Notes: generated by a model from the letters alone, not told the origin. 64,000 bases of DNA from Tissierella sp. (GCF_029266915.1 NZ_JARIEF010000018.1:1-64000), one strand, 5' to 3'. Shown: positions 1-11,005, counted from the first letter of the stretch. Numbers and translations are program-made.

Positions 1-56
1 GACTTATGTCTATAGCCTTTTTAGGTTTCAATGGTCTTGTATAGGAGGGGTAAAAA

Positions 57-887
57 ATGGAAATTATAATTAAACCTATATTAGTAACAGGAGGACTTGG
101 ATTATTATTTGGAATACTTTTATCTATAGCATCCAACGTATTTGCAGTAGTTATAGATCCTAAAATTGGTGCAGTTCTTGATGCTCTTCCAGGGGCAAAC
201 TGTGGAGCTTGTGGTTTTCCAGGTTGTGAAGGACTAGCTGGAGCCATAGCTGAAGGAAAGGCACCCGTAAATGCTTGTCCTATAGGAGGGCAGGAGGTAG
301 CTGATAATGTAGCAGACATAATGGGTCTTCAAGGTGCAAATGTTGCAAAAAATGTTGCAGTTGTGCTTTGCCAGGGAGATAATGATAAGGCAAATATAAA
401 ATATCATTATGAAGGAATCAATGACTGTAGAGTTCAAAGTAGATTGTCTGATGGATGCAAGTCATGTACATATGGATGTCTGGGCTGTGGAACTTGCTAT
501 GATGTTTGTCCTTTTGATGCAATAGATATGATAAATGGATTAGCGGTTATAAATAAAGATAAATGTACAGCTTGTATGAAGTGTATAGATATTTGTCCAA
601 AGAAAATAATAGAATTAGTTCCTTACGATAATAATTACATTGTAAAATGTAAAAGTGAAGATAAGGGAAAAGTTGTTAGACAAAATTGTTCTATAGGATG
701 TATAGGATGTAAGATATGTGTTAAGAATTGTCCGGTAGATGCAATCGACTTTGATAATGCTTTAGCTGTTATAGATTATGAAAAGTGTATAAACTGTGGG
801 ATTTGTGAAGAAAAATGTCCTACAAAATGTATAACTGTTCATCAAAATAAAGTTATAGCTCCAGAAAAAGAAGAAGCGCTTGTATAA
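57..887 (+). CDS. rnfB: Electron transport complex subunit RnfB (multi-[4Fe-4S] ferredoxin-like)
   Basis: N-terminal membrane anchor, GANCGACGFPGCEGLA Fe-S motif, multiple CxxCxxCxxxCP clusters. Confidence 0.93.
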   Translation: MEIIIKPILVTGGLGLLFGILLSIASNVFAVVIDPKIGAVLDALPGANCGACGFPGCEGLAGAIAEGKAPVNACPIGGQEVADNVADIMGLQGANVAKNVAVVLCQGDNDKANIKYHYEGINDCRVQSRLSDGCKSCTYGCLGCGTCYDVCPFDAIDMINGLAVINKDKCTACMKCIDICPKKIIELVPYDNNYIVKCKSEDKGKVVRQNCSIGCIGCKICVKNCPVDAIDFDNALAVIDYEKCINCGICEEKCPTKCITVHQNKVIAPEKEEALV

Positions 888-912
888 AAAAATATAGAAG
901 AAAAGTTATATC

Positions 913-950
913 AAAAAACTAATATAGTCCATGGATTATATTAGTTTTTT
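913..950 (+). terminator. Rho-independent terminator after rnfB
   Basis: Inverted repeat AAAAAACTAATATA...TATATTAGTTTTTT. Confidence 0.75.
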
Positions 951-1085
951 ATTTTAAAAATCTGAAACACATGTTTATCTATATACCTAGGTTTGCATAA
1001 AGTTTTTCTTAATTGTAACTTGTAAAAAAAAAGTTTAAATGGTAAACTATAGTAAGTATAATATGAAATAAAGTAAATCTAAAGG

Positions 1086-1475
1086 ATGTTAAAGATGACA
1101 AAGGGAGATAAAGTTTTAATAGTTTTTGTTGTAGTTTTGACATTGATTTCTTTAGGATTTATAAAAAAGCAAGCTCTCTCAGATGAGAAAAAATTTATAA
1201 GTATTCAGGTAAATGGTGAACAGGTAAAAAAGATAATATTCGACAAATCCATTATCGGAAAAAAGTTTGCTATTGAAAGTGAATACGGATATAATTTAGT
1301 AGAAATCGGAGATGAAGAAGTCAGAGTTATAGAAGCAAGTTGCCCGGATAAAGTAGATGTGAAACAAGGTTTTATTTCTAAAATAGGTGAGAGTATTATC
1401 TGCCTTCCAAATAGAATGGTAATAGAAATAAAAGGTATAGAACAAGAGGAACAGATAGATATTATGAATTATTAG
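1086..1475 (+). CDS. NusG domain II-containing protein
   Basis: 129 aa, N-terminal TM, NusG_II-like C-terminus; usual neighbour of rnf and Gx transporter genes. Confidence 0.7.
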   Translation: MLKMTKGDKVLIVFVVVLTLISLGFIKKQALSDEKKFISIQVNGEQVKKIIFDKSIIGKKFAIESEYGYNLVEIGDEEVRVIEASCPDKVDVKQGFISKIGESIICLPNRMVIEIKGIEQEEQIDIMNY

Positions 1476-1486
1476 GAAGAGATAGA

Positions 1487-2008
1487 ATGAATAATTTAAA
1501 AAAGAATATATTTTTATCGATATTAGTTTCTATTGGACTTGCCTTAAGTGTTCTAGAAGCCTCGATACCTCTGCCGGTTGCAATTCCTGGAGCACGTCTT
1601 GGTTTATCAAATATGGTGGTGCTTATAACTTTAGTTGTATTTGGATTCAAAGAAGGATTAATTGTATCGAGTCTTAAAAGTATTGTACTTATGCTTGTAA
1701 CTGGAAGTGTTTCAAGTTTTATATATAGCTTTTCTGGAGCTATAATCAGCTGCATTGTTATGTATATAGTGTATAAAAACTTTAGCAAGATCTTTAGCAT
1801 AATAGGGGTCAGTATTTTTGGCGCACTGTCTCATAACTTTGCTCAAGTGACTGTAGCTAGTATTATGCTAAATAACTCTAGAATATATACTTACTTGCCT
1901 TTTTTAATGTTAACTAGCATTTTTACTGGATATTTTGTAGGCCTTTCATCGATATATATTATCCGTAATTTAAAGAAGAACTTTAGTGTCTTACTAAAAA
2001 TTAATTAA
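1487..2008 (+). CDS. Gx transporter family / heptaprenyl diphosphate synthase component I-like membrane protein
   Basis: LEASIPLPVAIPGARLGLSNMVVLITL motif, hydrophobic. Confidence 0.8.
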   Translation: MNNLKKNIFLSILVSIGLALSVLEASIPLPVAIPGARLGLSNMVVLITLVVFGFKEGLIVSSLKSIVLMLVTGSVSSFIYSFSGAIISCIVMYIVYKNFSKIFSIIGVSIFGALSHNFAQVTVASIMLNNSRIYTYLPFLMLTSIFTGYFVGLSSIYIIRNLKKNFSVLLKIN

Positions 2009-2020
2009 AAAGGAAGAAAA

Positions 2021-2611
2021 ATGAAACCAATAATATTAGCATCATCTTCACCTAGAAGAAAAGAAATATTTGATCGATATAACTTTGATTATAAGATTAT
2101 AAAACAAGATATTGAAGAAATAGTCACAGAAGAAGACACACCCGAGCAGCTTGTTATGAGCCTTAGCTTTAGAAAAGCTCATAGCATAGCTAAGTCGAAT
2201 CCTAAAGCTATAGTAATAGCAGCAGATACGGTGGTTGTCTATAGAGGTAAGATTCTCTCTAAGCCTAAAGACAAGGAAGATGCTTTTAGAATGTTAGAGA
2301 GTTTAAGTGGAGAAACTCATGAAGTTATAACGGGAATAAGTATAATAAATGAAGAGACAAACACAAAGATAGTTGACTGGGAGAAAACAAAAGTGAAATT
2401 TAGAGAATTAAATAAAGCTACTATAGAGACATATATATCTTCAGGAGAACCCTTTGATAAAGCTGGTTCTTATGGAATACAAGCAATAGGGGCTCTATTA
2501 GTTGAAAAAATAGATGGTTGCTATTTAAATGTGGTAGGTATGCCTTTAGTGAAACTAGATAAGTTACTTAATAAATATTTTGACATAAGTATTATAAATA
2601 TGAATAGGTAG
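2021..2611 (+). CDS. maf: Maf-family nucleoside triphosphate pyrophosphatase
   Basis: ILASSSPRRKEIF and ADTVV motifs. Confidence 0.93.
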   Translation: MKPIILASSSPRRKEIFDRYNFDYKIIKQDIEEIVTEEDTPEQLVMSLSFRKAHSIAKSNPKAIVIAADTVVVYRGKILSKPKDKEDAFRMLESLSGETHEVITGISIINEETNTKIVDWEKTKVKFRELNKATIETYISSGEPFDKAGSYGIQAIGALLVEKIDGCYLNVVGMPLVKLDKLLNKYFDISIINMNR

Positions 2612-2619
2612 GTGTTTAT

Positions 2620-3327
2620 ATGGATAATGCAGTTGATTTTGAAAGAAAGTATACTTTAAAGGAAATGCCAGTAAGCGAAAGACCAAGAGAAAAGCTTGTG
2701 AACTACGGAGCAGAAAGATTGTCTAACGCAGAACTTATTGCTCTTATAATAAGAACCGGTCACAGAGATGATACTGCGGTAGATGTAGCAAACCGGATAC
2801 TATCTATAGATGAAAAGGGACTGAGTCACTTAACCAATATATCTATAAGAGAATTGACGAAGATAAAAGGTATTGGAATTTGTAAAGCCTCTCAAATAAT
2901 AGCAAGTATTGAAATAGGAAAGAGAATAAATAGATGGTCAGCCCAGGAAAAAATAAAAGTTACTTCACCTGATATATTGGTAAATTTAGTATCAGATGAA
3001 ATGAGGTTTTTAAATAAAGAACATTTTAATATAGCTATATTAGATACTAAAAATCAAATATTGTCTATAGAAAATATATCTGTTGGAACTTTAAATGCTT
3101 CAATTGTTCATCCAAGAGATGTTTTTCATGCCGCAATAAATAAAAGCGCAAACTCAATTATTTTGTTACATAATCATCCAAGTGGCGATCCTGCTCCTAG
3201 TGATGAAGATATTAATATAACTTCAAGACTGGTAGATGCAGGAGACTTGATTGGCATAAAAGTATTGGATCATATAATAATTGGTGATAATAGATATGTA
3301 AGTTTTAAAGAAAAGAATTTAATTTGA
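2620..3327 (+). CDS. radC: DNA repair protein RadC (JAMM domain)
   Basis: HNHPSGDPAPSDEDI JAMM motif, N-terminal HhH. Confidence 0.95.
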   Translation: MDNAVDFERKYTLKEMPVSERPREKLVNYGAERLSNAELIALIIRTGHRDDTAVDVANRILSIDEKGLSHLTNISIRELTKIKGIGICKASQIIASIEIGKRINRWSAQEKIKVTSPDILVNLVSDEMRFLNKEHFNIAILDTKNQILSIENISVGTLNASIVHPRDVFHAAINKSANSIILLHNHPSGDPAPSDEDINITSRLVDAGDLIGIKVLDHIIIGDNRYVSFKEKNLI

Positions 3328-3347
3328 ATGTTGAAGGGAGAAAATAA

Positions 3348-4379
3348 ATGGGAGTTTTCAGTTTTTTTAATAAAGATATGGGGATAGATTTAGGAACAGC
3401 TAACACACTAGTATATGTAAAGGGTAGAGAAATAGTAACGAGAGAACCTTCAGTAGTTGCTATCCAAACGGAGACTAGACAGGTGCTGGCAGTAGGGGAA
3501 GAAGCAAAAAAAATGATAGGTAGAACACCAGGAAACATTATAGCGATTAGACCATTAAAAGATGGAGTTATAGCTGATTTTGATGTTACTCAAAGTATGC
3601 TCAAGCATTTTATAAAATCAGCATATAAGAGAAGATCACTTTTTCAGCCTAGAGTTGTAGTTTGTGTTCCAAGTGGTGTGACCGAGGTAGAAAAAAGAGC
3701 AGTAGAAGAGGCCGCAATTCATGCAGGAGCCAGAGAAGCTTATCTTATAGAAGAGCCAATGGCAGCAGCTATTGGAGCGGGTCTTCCAGTACAAGAACCT
3801 ACAGGAAGTTTGATTGTAGATATTGGAGGAGGAACAACAGAAGTTGCTGTTATTTCTCTTGGAGGAATAGTAACAAGCAGATCTATCAGAGTAGGTGGAG
3901 ATGAACTAGATGAGTCTATAGTAAGTTACATTAAAAAAGAATATAGCTTGATGATAGGTGAGAGAACAGCGGAAGAGATAAAAATCAATATAGGTTCAGC
4001 TGACGGCGGAACTGAAAAGAGAGTTATGGATATAAGAGGAAGAGATCTTATAAGCGGACTTCCTAAGACTTTAGAAATAACTTCAGATGAAATATACGAA
4101 GCTTTAAGAGAACCGGTTTATAATATTATAGAGGCTATCAAAATAACTCTTGAAAAAACTCCACCAGAACTTGCTTCAGATATAATTGAACAAGGTATAA
4201 TGTTAACAGGTGGTGGTGCCCTTCTTGACGGAATAGATAGACTGATAATGGAAGAAACAGGAATGCCAGTTAAAATAGCAGATGAGCCACTTGATTGTGT
4301 AGCTATTGGAACAGGACTTGCGCTGGATAATATAGAAGTGCTTAAGAAAACTCTATACAGCAGTAAAAAATTAAGATAA
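3348..4379 (+). CDS. mreB: Rod shape-determining protein MreB
   Basis: [34 protein letters not shown]. Confidence 0.97.
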   Translation: MGVFSFFNKDMGIDLGTANTLVYVKGREIVTREPSVVAIQTETRQVLAVGEEAKKMIGRTPGNIIAIRPLKDGVIADFDVTQSMLKHFIKSAYKRRSLFQPRVVVCVPSGVTEVEKRAVEEAAIHAGAREAYLIEEPMAAAIGAGLPVQEPTGSLIVDIGGGTTEVAVISLGGIVTSRSIRVGGDELDESIVSYIKKEYSLMIGERTAEEIKINIGSADGGTEKRVMDIRGRDLISGLPKTLEITSDEIYEALREPVYNIIEAIKITLEKTPPELASDIIEQGIMLTGGGALLDGIDRLIMEETGMPVKIADEPLDCVAIGTGLALDNIEVLKKTLYSSKKLR

Positions 4380-4390
4380 CAGGTGATGGA

Positions 4391-5227
4391 ATGTATTTTT
4401 TCAAGAAATACAAAAATAGAATGATAGTAGGAACAGTTGCTGTCATTCTTATTATTATAATTGGTTCAACAAACAATAGAATTGGAGATATTACAAGAGG
4501 GGAAAACTTTCTGGGTAATATCTTTAATCCTATAAATAAACTCTTCTACAGTGTTGGAAATAAAATCTCTCATTCACTAGGCAATGCAGGAGATTTATTT
4601 ACTTTACAAGAAGATAAGGAAAAGTTGGAGACCGAAGTTTTAAAATTAAAAGATAAAAATAGGAGTTTAGAAAATATAATTGCTAAATCAGATTTTCTTA
4701 AAGCAGAAGCTGAAATATTAAAAACTACTGACAAAAACTTAGTTCCAGCCCAGGTTACTAGTAAAGAACCAGGAAACTGGTATAACAAGTTTATGATAGA
4801 TAAAGGCACAAAGCATGGAGTCAAAAAAGGAACAGTAATAATACAAGGGATAGAGTCTGAAGATGGAGTAATACAAGAAGGACTCATAGGTATAGTTATA
4901 GATGCGGGAGACAATTGGGCTCAAGTTTCTAGTTCTATTGATGAGCAAAATAGTGTGTCTTTTAAAATAATAAGAACACAAGATGGCGGAATAATTAAGG
5001 GAAGTTTTGATAGCACTATGGAAGGCTATTTGTTTGACAGAAAAGCAGATGTTACAATTGGAGATGAACTCTACACTTCCGGACTTGGAAAGGCCTATAA
5101 GAAAGATCTATATATAGGAAAAGTAGAAGATGTTATCCAATTAGAAGAAGAACTTATGAAGAAGATTGTTGTAAAACCAGCTATTGATTTTAAAAAAATA
5201 TATAAAGTTTTTGCAATAATAGAATGA
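4391..5227 (+). CDS. mreC: Rod shape-determining protein MreC
   Basis: N-terminal TM, coiled coil, position between mreB and mreD. Confidence 0.93.
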   Translation: MYFFKKYKNRMIVGTVAVILIIIIGSTNNRIGDITRGENFLGNIFNPINKLFYSVGNKISHSLGNAGDLFTLQEDKEKLETEVLKLKDKNRSLENIIAKSDFLKAEAEILKTTDKNLVPAQVTSKEPGNWYNKFMIDKGTKHGVKKGTVIIQGIESEDGVIQEGLIGIVIDAGDNWAQVSSSIDEQNSVSFKIIRTQDGGIIKGSFDSTMEGYLFDRKADVTIGDELYTSGLGKAYKKDLYIGKVEDVIQLEEELMKKIVVKPAIDFKKIYKVFAIIE

Positions 5228-5241
5228 TATGGGGGATATAA

Positions 5242-5742
5242 GTGTTAGTTATTTTTATGATTATAATAATTATATCAAATTTAATATTGCAAGGAAGCGT
5301 TCTGCCTTTTTTTGATTTCTTAGTTTTTTTACCAAATCTAGGTTTGATTTCTGTAGTTGTAATTTCCATATTTGAGGGGAAATACTATGGAGCTTTTTTT
5401 GGTCTTTTCATGGGCTTGCTTCAAGATGCCTTGTTTGCAGATGTTATAGGGGTAAATGCACTAATCTTTTTTCTAATAGGTTATGCTTTAGGATTTTTAA
5501 AAGATTCATTAAACAATGAAAATTTAATCCTACCTATTATTTTTACAGCTCTGGGAACTATAATTTATAATGCTATGTACTCACTATCAATGTATTTCTT
5601 ATCTAAAGATATATCGCTTGAGATAGCATTTGAAAGAATTTTTTCTATTGAGATTCTTTATAATTGTATCTTGGCATTTGTTTTTTATAAAATATTTGTA
5701 AAATTCTTTCGTACTAATTCTCTTAATTTCGGAAGGCGATAA
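5242..5742 (+). CDS. mreD: Rod shape-determining protein MreD
   Basis: Small polytopic membrane protein downstream of mreC. Confidence 0.88.
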   Translation: MLVIFMIIIIISNLILQGSVLPFFDFLVFLPNLGLISVVVISIFEGKYYGAFFGLFMGLLQDALFADVIGVNALIFFLIGYALGFLKDSLNNENLILPIIFTALGTIIYNAMYSLSMYFLSKDISLEIAFERIFSIEILYNCILAFVFYKIFVKFFRTNSLNFGRR

Positions 5743-5753
5743 GGTGGTAAATT

Positions 5754-8700
5754 ATGGATTTAAAAGATAAAATAACCAACAGGTTCAACATAATAATGGC
5801 TGTAATTGTTGTTATGATAATTGCACTGTCTTTGAGATTGGCTGTTTTGACTATAGCTCAAGGAGAATATTATAGGGATCTGTCTGATAATAAAATAATA
5901 AAAAATGTATATAAGGCACCTATTAGGGGCGAGATAAAAGACAGAAATGGTAAACTTCTAGCTGGAAACAAGCCATCTTTTACAGTACAGATGTTAAAAG
6001 ATCAGGTAAATAAATTGGAAACAGAAGAAAAAAATAAAGTTTTTTTAGATTTAATAAGATTTTTAGAAGAAGATGGAGCACCCTACATAGATGATTTTCC
6101 AATAGTGCTAAACCAGTTAAAATATATTGATGAAGCCGATTATGATAGAGAACTCTATAGCCCTATAGATAAAATAGTAGATATAATTGCAGAAAAAGAA
6201 TTGTTGGGAGAAGTTTTAGAGTTAACATATGTTGATGAGTCTTATCCGGAACATTATGATTTTATTGTTATAAATAGAGCTATAAATGCCTTAAAAGATA
6301 AAGGTATAGATATGCCTGTAGAAACGGATATTTTAGATGATAAACTTAATATTGAATTTAATGAAGAAAAAGATATAGAAACTTTTAAAAAAGAAAATAA
6401 TTTATCTGCTGGAGATACACCAATGACTTCAGTTTTAAAACTAATAGCAGATGATAAGGCGGTTGTTAAAAAAGTTGTAGACCATTCTATCTCTAGAAAA
6501 TTGGTATACGATTTACTCCATGCTAAAGGGTTGATCGAAAACATAGAACTAGATGACTTTTCTATATCTTTTGAAGAAGAATATGTAGATCATAAAAGAA
6601 AAATGATGAATAGTTTTTCTGAAATTACAAAAGATTCATCAGCAGAAGATGACTTTATAAATATGTTTTATAATACATCAATAAAGAATTTTTTACAATC
6701 AAGTGTTAAAAAAGAAACTAAAGGTAAGAAAGAAGAATTTATATTTCCAGGTGAAATACTTTTTGATTCTTTAGAGAAAGCTAAGATAAATATTCCAGTA
6801 GAAATAAAAACATCAAATGATGGAACAGTAGAATATCAGTACACTGACAAAAAAAATTCAAGTGAAGTTCCAGCTATTGATTTTCTGATAGAGAGAATAG
6901 GTAGAACTGAAACATTTAAAGAGTTTATGCTTGCAGATCAGATAAGACCTCTTGCTCAGAAACAACTCTTAAGTGATGGAGTAAATCCTAAAATCTCAGT
7001 ATCTGAGGGCTATGAATATGTAAGTATCAATAACTTAAAAGAATTTTATTCTGGAAATAAGATAAAAGAGGGAAGCAGCGTAGAAGAAGCTTTTAAGCAG
7101 CTTAGGAAAAAATATAAAATAGATGAAAAACTGAGCACATATGAAGTAAGAGCTATATTTGTAATGTATAATCAGTTGATAAAACAAGGATATTTAGCTT
7201 ATCAACCTATATATATAGCTTATGGAATAAAAGAATCTACTGTAGCCAAGATAGAGGAAAGTATGGTAAACACTGAAGGAATAAATATAAATATAGAACC
7301 TGTTAGGTATTATCCACAAGGTAAGCTAGCAGCTCATATGTTAGGTTACTTGGGAAAAATAAGTCAGCCCAATGAAATAAAAGAATATATTGATGAAAAG
7401 AAATATTCTCCTAGTAGTTTAATTGGTAAAACGGGTATTGAACAGAGTTTTGAAGCTAACTTAAAAGGACAAGGTGGAATTAAGAAACTGGAAGTAGACT
7501 CCTCTGGAAACAGCACTCATACGCTAGAAGAAGAGAAATCTATTCCGGGAGATAACTTGTATTTGACTCTTGATATGGATGTACAGAGAGTCGCAGAAGA
7601 ATCGCTTGAAAAGACCTTAAAAGAGCTTCAAAGAGGTGGAACCTATACCAGTAAATGGGGAGACTTTAAATTTGGTACAAATAAAGGCAAGGGAAGACCT
7701 TATGTAAATGCTACATCAGGAGCGACTGTAGCGATAGATATTAAGACTGGGAAAGTGATTGCAAGTGCAAGTTTTCCTTCATATGATCCAAACTTATTTT
7801 CTACTGGAATAAACAGTACTGACTGGGAAAGTCTGTTTCCTGAAGATGAGAAAGATACTCTGGCTCCAAGACCCCTTTATAATATTGCAACTCAAACTGC
7901 CGTATCACCTGGTTCTACATTTAAGATGATAACTGGACTTGCAGGACTTGAGAAAGGACTGAGTGCTGATTATGCAATAAGAGATATGGGATTTGTTGAA
8001 ATTGGAGATAGGCCCTTTAACTGTTTGCTTTGGACAACTTCAAGACGAACTCATGGCTATGAGAACATATACGACGCCTTGAGAGATTCATGTAACTATT
8101 ATTTCTATACTCTAGCAATGGGACAAAACCAAAAAACAGGTGAAGGTATTCCAATAAAGCTAGAAATTGAAGATATAATAGATATGAGCAATAAATTTGG
8201 TTTAAGTGAAAAAACAGGAATAGAGATAAATATTCCATCAGAATCTTCAGGAACTGTTCCAAATCCGGACAGGAAAATTGCAAATACTAAGGCTATTTTA
8301 AAGAGAATATTAGATTCTCAGATAGAAAAAACATTTAAAAAGGATTTTGAATATACTCCCGAAGATAAGGAAGAGGCAATAGATGAGATAATTTCTTGGC
8401 TGGAGTATGATGTGCCTTTAACCTATACTCAAGTTATGAAAAAACTTATAGATTTAAACATAGATCCAGATGCTAAAATAACTCATGGAGCCAAGTCTAC
8501 ATCGGAAGATATTGCCAGCGCTATAACTTTTACTTATGTAAATTTTGCAGGCTGGAATATAACAGATACTCTTAGGGTTACTATAGGTCAGGGACAAAAT
8601 GGCTACACTCCAATACAAGTTGCCAATTATGTTGCAACCCTTGCTAACGGAGGCTATAAACATAAACTGACCTTGATTGACAGTATAAAAAACTATAGCA

Positions 8701-9101
8701 ATACAGAAACAGTTTATGAGTATAAAGAAGAATCAGAGCGAATAGAGCTCAAGGATTATGGAAACTTAGAAGATATAAAAAAAGGAATGCTTAAAGTAAC
8801 TAAAGAAGGTGCTTATAGATCTGTATTTGAAAAACTTCCAGTTGATGTCGGAGGTAAAACAGGTACTGCTGAAAATGATAGTATAAATCCAAGCACTCAA
8901 GAAAAATATGATGATTTTTCTTGGTTTGTAGGATTTGCACCTTATGATGACCCTCAGATAGCTGTAGCTACTGTAATCTTCCAGGGAGGAAGCGGAGGAT
9001 ATTCAGCTCCGATGACCAGGGACATCATAGCAGAATATTTAGGACTCAATAAGGGTGAAGAAGAAGAAATGACTCCTTATGAAAACTCGCTTAAAAGATA
9101 G
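5754..9101 (+). CDS. mrdA: Penicillin-binding protein 2-like transpeptidase (large, 1115 aa)
   Basis: SPGSTFKM (SxxK), DSCNYYF (SxN), GGKTGTAE (KTG); downstream of mreBCD. Confidence 0.9.
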   Translation: MDLKDKITNRFNIIMAVIVVMIIALSLRLAVLTIAQGEYYRDLSDNKIIKNVYKAPIRGEIKDRNGKLLAGNKPSFTVQMLKDQVNKLETEEKNKVFLDLIRFLEEDGAPYIDDFPIVLNQLKYIDEADYDRELYSPIDKIVDIIAEKELLGEVLELTYVDESYPEHYDFIVINRAINALKDKGIDMPVETDILDDKLNIEFNEEKDIETFKKENNLSAGDTPMTSVLKLIADDKAVVKKVVDHSISRKLVYDLLHAKGLIENIELDDFSISFEEEYVDHKRKMMNSFSEITKDSSAEDDFINMFYNTSIKNFLQSSVKKETKGKKEEFIFPGEILFDSLEKAKINIPVEIKTSNDGTVEYQYTDKKNSSEVPAIDFLIERIGRTETFKEFMLADQIRPLAQKQLLSDGVNPKISVSEGYEYVSINNLKEFYSGNKIKEGSSVEEAFKQLRKKYKIDEKLSTYEVRAIFVMYNQLIKQGYLAYQPIYIAYGIKESTVAKIEESMVNTEGININIEPVRYYPQGKLAAHMLGYLGKISQPNEIKEYIDEKKYSPSSLIGKTGIEQSFEANLKGQGGIKKLEVDSSGNSTHTLEEEKSIPGDNLYLTLDMDVQRVAEESLEKTLKELQRGGTYTSKWGDFKFGTNKGKGRPYVNATSGATVAIDIKTGKVIASASFPSYDPNLFSTGINSTDWESLFPEDEKDTLAPRPLYNIATQTAVSPGSTFKMITGLAGLEKGLSADYAIRDMGFVEIGDRPFNCLLWTTSRRTHGYENIYDALRDSCNYYFYTLAMGQNQKTGEGIPIKLEIEDIIDMSNKFGLSEKTGIEINIPSESSGTVPNPDRKIANTKAILKRILDSQIEKTFKKDFEYTPEDKEEAIDEIISWLEYDVPLTYTQVMKKLIDLNIDPDAKITHGAKSTSEDIASAITFTYVNFAGWNITDTLRVTIGQGQNGYTPIQVANYVATLANGGYKHKLTLIDSIKNYSNTETVYEYKEESERIELKDYGNLEDIKKGMLKVTKEGAYRSVFEKLPVDVGGKTGTAENDSINPSTQEKYDDFSWFVGFAPYDDPQIAVATVIFQGGSGGYSAPMTRDIIAEYLGLNKGEEEEMTPYENSLKR

Positions 9102-9204
9102 TTTTTAAAATAATTCTAAATTGCTTTAATATAAACGTACGTTTTATATTAATTTGACATTGTTTATAGTATAATGAAAATGGTATTATAGAGGAGGATT
9201 ATTA

Positions 9205-9867
9205 TTGGCTAATCCAATTATTAAGTTTAAAGGAGTACATGAAGGATTGCTTATAACTATAGAAGGCTCTGATATAGAACTTATAAAAGAAGAGTTGGAT
9301 AAAAAGATAAGTGAAACCTCTAAGTTTTATCAAGGTATTAGATTTCTAGGAGTAGAGAGCAAGTCTCTGACTCAAGAAGAAATCTTGGATTTAAACTTAT
9401 TATTAAGATATAAATATGAGCTTGATATAAGTTTAAAAGATATATTTAAAGATGTATTTCATCATTCAGAAGAAAAAACCTATAAAAAAGATGAAAAAGA
9501 TAGTGAAAACTTTATAAATGAAATGCAAGAAGAAATGACTAAGTTTATTTATGGGACACTTAGATCTGGACAAGAAGTAGCATATGAAGGGCATGTAGTT
9601 GTTGTAGGAGATGTAAACCCAGGTGCAGTTATAAAAGCAAATGGAAATGTAGTTATACTTGGAAATCTAAGAGGTATAGTTTATGCAGGACTTGGAGGAG
9701 ATAGAAGCTCCATAATTGCAGCTTATAAGTTGCTTGCAAGTCAGCTCAGGATATGTGATGTTATAGGAAGAGCACCTGATGAAACAGAGTTCCACTATAA
9801 GGTTCCAGAAATTGTAAGACTTAAAGATGGAAAACTAGAAATTGAACCTTATTTACCTAATCGATAA
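9205..9867 (+). CDS. minC: Septum site-determining protein MinC
   Basis: C-terminal GHVVVVGDVNPGAVIKANGNVVILGNLRGIVYAG beta-helix signature. Confidence 0.95.
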   Translation: MANPIIKFKGVHEGLLITIEGSDIELIKEELDKKISETSKFYQGIRFLGVESKSLTQEEILDLNLLLRYKYELDISLKDIFKDVFHHSEEKTYKKDEKDSENFINEMQEEMTKFIYGTLRSGQEVAYEGHVVVVGDVNPGAVIKANGNVVILGNLRGIVYAGLGGDRSSIIAAYKLLASQLRICDVIGRAPDETEFHYKVPEIVRLKDGKLEIEPYLPNR

Positions 9868-9900
9868 GAAAAAGTGTTTACTCGAAAGGAAGGATAATAT

Positions 9901-10713
9901 ATGCAAAATGAACATGAGGGAACAGCTATAGTAATAACCTCTGGAAAAGGAGGAGTAGGAAAAACTACTACAAGTGCAAATATTGGTACGGCGCTTGCCA
10001 TGTTAGATAAATCAGTAGTTGTAGTTGATGCCGATATTGGACTTAGAAACTTAGATGTTGTTATGGGCCTGGAAAATAGAATAGTATATGATATAGTTGA
10101 TGTAGTAGAAAAAAATTGCAGATTAAAACAAGGTCTTATAAGGGATAAAAGATTTGAAAAACTTTTCCTACTTCCAGCAGCTCAAACAAAAGATAAATCA
10201 GCTATTCAACCAGCGCAGATGGTAGAACTTGTAGGAGAGTTGAAGAAGGAATTTGATTTTATAATAATAGATTCACCTGCAGGTATAGAACAAGGGTTCC
10301 AATATTCTATAGTAGCCGCAGACCATGCGCTAATCGTTACTACTCCTGAAATTTCAGCAGTAAGAGATGCTGATAGAGTTATAGGTCTTTTAGAAGCAAG
10401 TGGAGTTGAAAATCCAAGACTTATAGTTAACCGTATAAGAACTGATATGGTTAAAAGAGGAGATATGATGAATATAGAAGATATCTCTGATATACTTGCT
10501 ATTGACTTAATAGGTGTTGTACCTGATGATGAAGAAATTGTTATTTCAACCAATAAAGGAGAACCAGCTGTTATAGAGGCACGTTCTTTAGCTGGAAAAG
10601 CTTATATGAATATAGCAAAGCGTCTAATAGGTGAAGATATACCGCTGTTAGATTTAGAAGTTGGAGAAGAAAGTAAATTTAGTAAGATAATTAAATTATT
10701 ATTTGGGAAATAG
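9901..10713 (+). CDS. minD: Septum site-determining protein MinD
   Basis: TSGKGGVGKTT deviant Walker A. Confidence 0.97.
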   Translation: MQNEHEGTAIVITSGKGGVGKTTTSANIGTALAMLDKSVVVVDADIGLRNLDVVMGLENRIVYDIVDVVEKNCRLKQGLIRDKRFEKLFLLPAAQTKDKSAIQPAQMVELVGELKKEFDFIIIDSPAGIEQGFQYSIVAADHALIVTTPEISAVRDADRVIGLLEASGVENPRLIVNRIRTDMVKRGDMMNIEDISDILAIDLIGVVPDDEEIVISTNKGEPAVIEARSLAGKAYMNIAKRLIGEDIPLLDLEVGEESKFSKIIKLLFGK

Positions 10714-10723
10714 GAGGGATACT

Positions 10724-11005
10724 TTGGAATTTCTAAAGATATTTGGAAGAAAGAAAGAACAAAGCAAGAATGTAGCAAAAGAAAGGCTCAAGCTAGTATT
10801 GGTTCATGATAGATCTGACTTATCACCTCAGTTTTTAGATAAGATAAAAACTGATATTATAAAAGTAATTTCGCAATATGCAGATATTGATGAAGAGGGT
10901 TTAGATATTAAGATAACTAAAATGAAAAAAGATAATAATACAACACCAGTATCAGCACTTGTTGCTAATATTCCTATTATCAAAGTTAAAGACTCAGCTA
11001 AATAG
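10724..11005 (+). CDS. minE: Cell division topological specificity factor MinE (TTG start preferred over the ORF-track start 10703)
   Basis: MinE-like protein; AGGAGGG SD 5' of TTG at 10724. Confidence 0.9.
   Translation: MEFLKIFGRKKEQSKNVAKERLKLVLVHDRSDLSPQFLDKIKTDIIKVISQYADIDEEGLDIKITKMKKDNNTTPVSALVANIPIIKVKDSAK

Noticed and set aside
3662-3904. 80-aa plus-strand ORF inside mreB (Ser/Arg-rich)
   Set aside because: Out-of-frame within mreB, low-complexity, no RBS.
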